NCBI GenBank assembly: GCA_031273965.1 | Contig: JAISQX010000186.1 | Coordinates: 1-7,469 of the forward strand | Source of the DNA: Clostridiales bacterium | GTDB taxonomy: Bacteria > Bacillota > Clostridia > Christensenellales > JAISNN01 | DNA: 7,469 bases | Direction of reading: 5' to 3' | Part shown: positions 6,132-7,469 of the stretch, piece after piece | Layout of the letters: every line of letters starts with the position of its first letter | How positions within the stretch are numbered: the first letter of the stretch is position 1 | Notes under the pieces: generated by a model | What the model saw: only the letters and a program-made list of their open reading frames with translations | Database searches by the model: none | What the model was told of the DNA's origin: nothing | Position numbers and translations under genes: made by a program

Positions 6132-6173
6132 TAAATATCGTAACGATATTTAGCGGCTATTAGTATCGCTAAA
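6132..6173. other. Two overlapping, mutually exclusive inverted repeats between convergent genes
   Basis: TAAATATCG (6132-6140)-TAA-CGATATTTA (6144-6152) is a perfect 9-bp inverted repeat. TTTAGCG (6149-6155) and CGCTAAA (6167-6173) form a 7-bp stem with an 11-base loop. The two share bases 6149-6152, so only one can form at a time. They lie between the stop codons of the malic enzyme and the hydrolase. Neither is followed by a T-run, so a termination role is possible but not shown. Confidence 0.5.
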
Positions 6174-6178
6174 GAGTC

Positions 6179-6796
6179 TTAGTTTTCCGCGTAAGTTAAG
6201 CCTATTCCGTAGGTGCCGCCGCATTCCTTAATAAGCGCGGTTACGGGGTCATATGTGGCTTTGTCCGCCCAATCGCGCTGAAATTCCAAAAGAAGCGAAA
6301 GAGCGGTAACGGGAACGGCTCCTTTTTGTACAAGACGCATCACCGCCGTGTCATGAGCTTCTTTCGACGCGCCTCCGCAAGCGTCGGAAACAAAATATAC
6401 TTCGTAACCGTCACTGATAGCCGAAAGCGCCGGCAAAGTTACGCATACTTCGGTCCATAAACCGGCTATTATAATTTTTTTTCTCTTTGTATTTTCCACG
6501 GCTCTTTTTACCCGCGTATCCTCCCATGCGTTGAGGTTGGTGCGGTCTATAGGCTCATGTCCTTTAAATACGTCGAGTACCGCGTCGTACATTTTTCCGG
6601 CAAACGAATCCGCCGTGACGGTAGTCATAATAACGGGTACTTGAAAAATCGCGGAAGTCCGCGCCAAGCATTTTACGGCGTTCATTATGCAGCTTCGGGA
6701 TTTGCCTTCAACGCCGAAGTACATTTGAGGTTGGTGGTCGATTATAAGAGTCGCGCAATCGGCGGGGTCTAATAACACTTGTTTATAATTTCTCAT
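6179..6796 (-). CDS. Isochorismatase-family cysteine hydrolase, YcaC-like
   Basis: This is a complete 205-residue cytoplasmic protein of the isochorismatase-like hydrolase fold. Visible motifs: LIIDHQP with the catalytic Asp (D20), the DRTNLNAW segment (84-91), IIAGLWTEVCVTLPALSA (split around the nucleophile C118) and VSDACGG (136-142). TEVCV plus NAW and the C-terminal E-x-x-RDW (171-176) match the pattern of E. coli YcaC, a hydrolase of unknown natural substrate, better than nicotinamidase or true isochorismatase. R85 stands near where many relatives place the third catalytic residue, a Lys; I cannot assign that Lys with certainty. The substrate is unknown: a small amide, carbamate or similar is expected from the family. 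AAGGAG (6807-6802) lies 5 bases before the ATG. It is convergent with the malic enzyme and divergent from the SGNH hydrolase gene. Confidence 0.88.
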   Translation of the reverse strand: MRNYKQVLLDPADCATLIIDHQPQMYFGVEGKSRSCIMNAVKCLARTSAIFQVPVIMTTVTADSFAGKMYDAVLDVFKGHEPIDRTNLNAWEDTRVKRAVENTKRKKIIIAGLWTEVCVTLPALSAISDGYEVYFVSDACGGASKEAHDTAVMRLVQKGAVPVTALSLLLEFQRDWADKATYDPVTALIKECGGTYGIGLTYAEN

Positions 6797-6849
6797 TTAA
6801 GCTCCTTATAAAATTTTTATATGAAAGAATTATTGCCTGATAAAAAATT

Positions 6850-6873
6850 ATTATACTTTTGGTATAATTATAC
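6850..6873. promoter_or_regulatory. Operator-like cluster of three GTATAAT half-sites
   Basis: ATTATAC (6850-6856), five bases, then GTATAAT (6862-6868) form a 7-bp inverted repeat. GTATAATTATAC (6862-6873) is itself a perfect 12-base palindrome, so three half-sites overlap. The cluster covers the -10 box and start region predicted for the hydrolase gene and lies upstream of the SGNH gene promoter, a good position for a regulator of both. Because TATAAT is also a -10 consensus, some of this may simply be promoter sequence. Confidence 0.45.
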
Positions 6874-6894
6874 GATATTAAAAAAATATTTAAA
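6867..6894 (-). promoter_or_regulatory. Probable promoter of the YcaC-like hydrolase gene
   Basis: On the minus strand, -35-like TTTAAA (6894-6889), a 16-base spacer and a perfect -10 TATAAT (6872-6867). The start would be near 6860, giving a leader of about 64 bases. A second TATAAT on this strand (6855-6850) lacks a good -35. The region is very AT-rich, which lowers confidence. Confidence 0.45.
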
Positions 6895-6901
6895 TTAGGT
6901 A

Positions 6902-6930
6902 TTGAAAAAGTCTTAAAAGTATGGTATTAT
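6902..6930 (+). promoter_or_regulatory. Promoter of the SGNH hydrolase gene
   Basis: TTGAAA (6902-6907), a 17-base spacer and TATTAT (6925-6930), with TG at 6922-6923 making an extended -10. The start would be near 6937, about 59 bases before the chosen ATG. The leader contains an inverted repeat TTTACG (6949-6954)/CGTAAA (6971-6976). Confidence 0.7.
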
Positions 6931-6995
6931 ATATGGGAAATAATAAAATTTACGTCGGCGTTATCGGCGGCGTAAAATATGGGAGCGGTTTAGGT

Positions 6996-7469
6996 ATGTC
7001 AAAAATTAAAAGAAGCAAAAAAGAAAAGATATTTCTGATTTTGGTTTCATGCGTAATATTATGCGTGGCGGCGGGAATGATTACGACGCTGCTTTGGGGA
7101 TATCCCGTTCGGTATAGAAACGCCGAATCGATATTTGAGGAGCTAAGCGAAAAAGGCTATATGGAGAATGAAGTGCTTCTTATAGGAAGTTCGTTTATGG
7201 AGTATTGGTCTACTTCCGCGGAGGATTTGTCGCCGCTTACCACATACAATATGGGCGTCGCAAGCACAGTCGTTTCCGATTGGTCAAAGTGGATAGACAA
7301 ATTTATTTTGCCGTTCAAGCCGCGCGCAATCGTCGTTTATGTCGGAAGTAACGACATGAGCGGAGGCGTGGGAAGCAAGTCGGGCGAAGCCGTGGCGCAA
7401 GAACTTAAGGAGTTCTTTTCCGACATAAGAGAAAAGCTTCAGAATACCGAGATTTACTATGTCTCGGTA
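6996..7469 (+). CDS. Membrane-anchored SGNH/GDSL-family hydrolase, 5' part (3' end outside window)
   Basis: 158 codons are visible and the frame is open at the window end. A basic start (MSKIKRSKKEK) and a hydrophobic segment (about 12-34) predict a signal-anchor with the enzyme outside the membrane. Block I is LLIGSSFMEYW (61-71), where S66 is at the nucleophile position and S65 replaces the usual Asp of GDS. Block II is probably NMG (85-87), and block III is GSND (117-120), giving the oxyanion-hole Asn and nearby Asp. The Asp-x-x-His block expected near the C-terminus is beyond the edge. The family includes esterases and acetyl-xylan or peptidoglycan/exopolysaccharide deacetylases; a role in deacylating a cell-surface or dietary glycan is inference. 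Start ATG 6996 is preferred because GGGAG lies at 6981-6985; an in-frame ATG at 6933 lies upstream of the predicted transcription start. A well-formed promoter precedes it. Confidence 0.85.
   Translation, partial: MSKIKRSKKEKIFLILVSCVILCVAAGMITTLLWGYPVRYRNAESIFEELSEKGYMENEVLLIGSSFMEYWSTSAEDLSPLTTYNMGVASTVVSDWSKWIDKFILPFKPRAIVVYVGSNDMSGGVGSKSGEAVAQELKEFFSDIREKLQNTEIYYVSV

Noticed and set aside
6933..6995. Upstream in-frame ATG (6933) as the SGNH hydrolase start
   Set aside because: It lies directly after the -10 box and before the predicted transcription start, has no ribosome binding site, and would put 21 extra residues before the signal-anchor.

Overview
The window looks like a chromosomal piece of a low-to-moderate GC Gram-positive bacterium, most likely a Clostridia-type Bacillota and possibly a gut lineage such as Christensenellales. 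The lineage is an inference. It rests on strong AGGAGG-type ribosome binding sites, sigma-A-like promoters with extended -10 boxes, very AT-rich spacers between genes of higher GC, a surface protein built of MBG/YDG modules, and a small zinc-ribbon protein of a type common in Firmicutes. I see no tRNA, rRNA, CRISPR array, insertion sequence or phage gene.

Layout. (1) Bases 1-2091 are the 3' end of a large, acidic, repetitive surface protein; its frame is open at base 1, so its true start lies outside the window. It ends in a C-terminal membrane anchor without an LPXTG sortase signal, and a textbook terminator follows. (2) A 62-residue zinc-ribbon gene lies on the minus strand (2647-2459) with its own consensus promoter and a terminator that can work in both directions. 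(3) Divergent from it is an AMP-forming acyl-CoA synthetase-like ligase (2983-4656). It carries an odd in-frame insert of about 20 residues encoded by a G5/C7 hairpin. (4) A short-form malic enzyme (4882-6054) follows under its own TTGACA-N17-TATCAT promoter. (5) Convergent to it is a YcaC-like isochorismatase-family cysteine hydrolase (6796-6179). (6) Divergent from the hydrolase is the 5' part of a membrane-anchored SGNH/GDSL hydrolase (6996 to the window end), cut off by the edge.

The genes do not form one operon. Most have their own promoter and the strands alternate, so this reads as single-gene units. Malic enzyme (malate to pyruvate) and the acyl-CoA synthetase are central carbon and lipid functions. 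The first and last genes act at the cell surface. No functional link between neighbours is evident.

I do not see a clear new multi-gene system. The signals most worth a second look are: the GC-rich in-frame insert in the ligase, whose C7 tract could shift the catalytic C-terminal domain out of frame; a second G5/C7 hairpin 3' of the malic enzyme gene; three overlapping GTATAAT half-sites at the divergent promoters near 6860; three ATATCACAA copies in the zinc-ribbon/ligase spacer; and two mutually exclusive hairpins between the malic enzyme and hydrolase genes.
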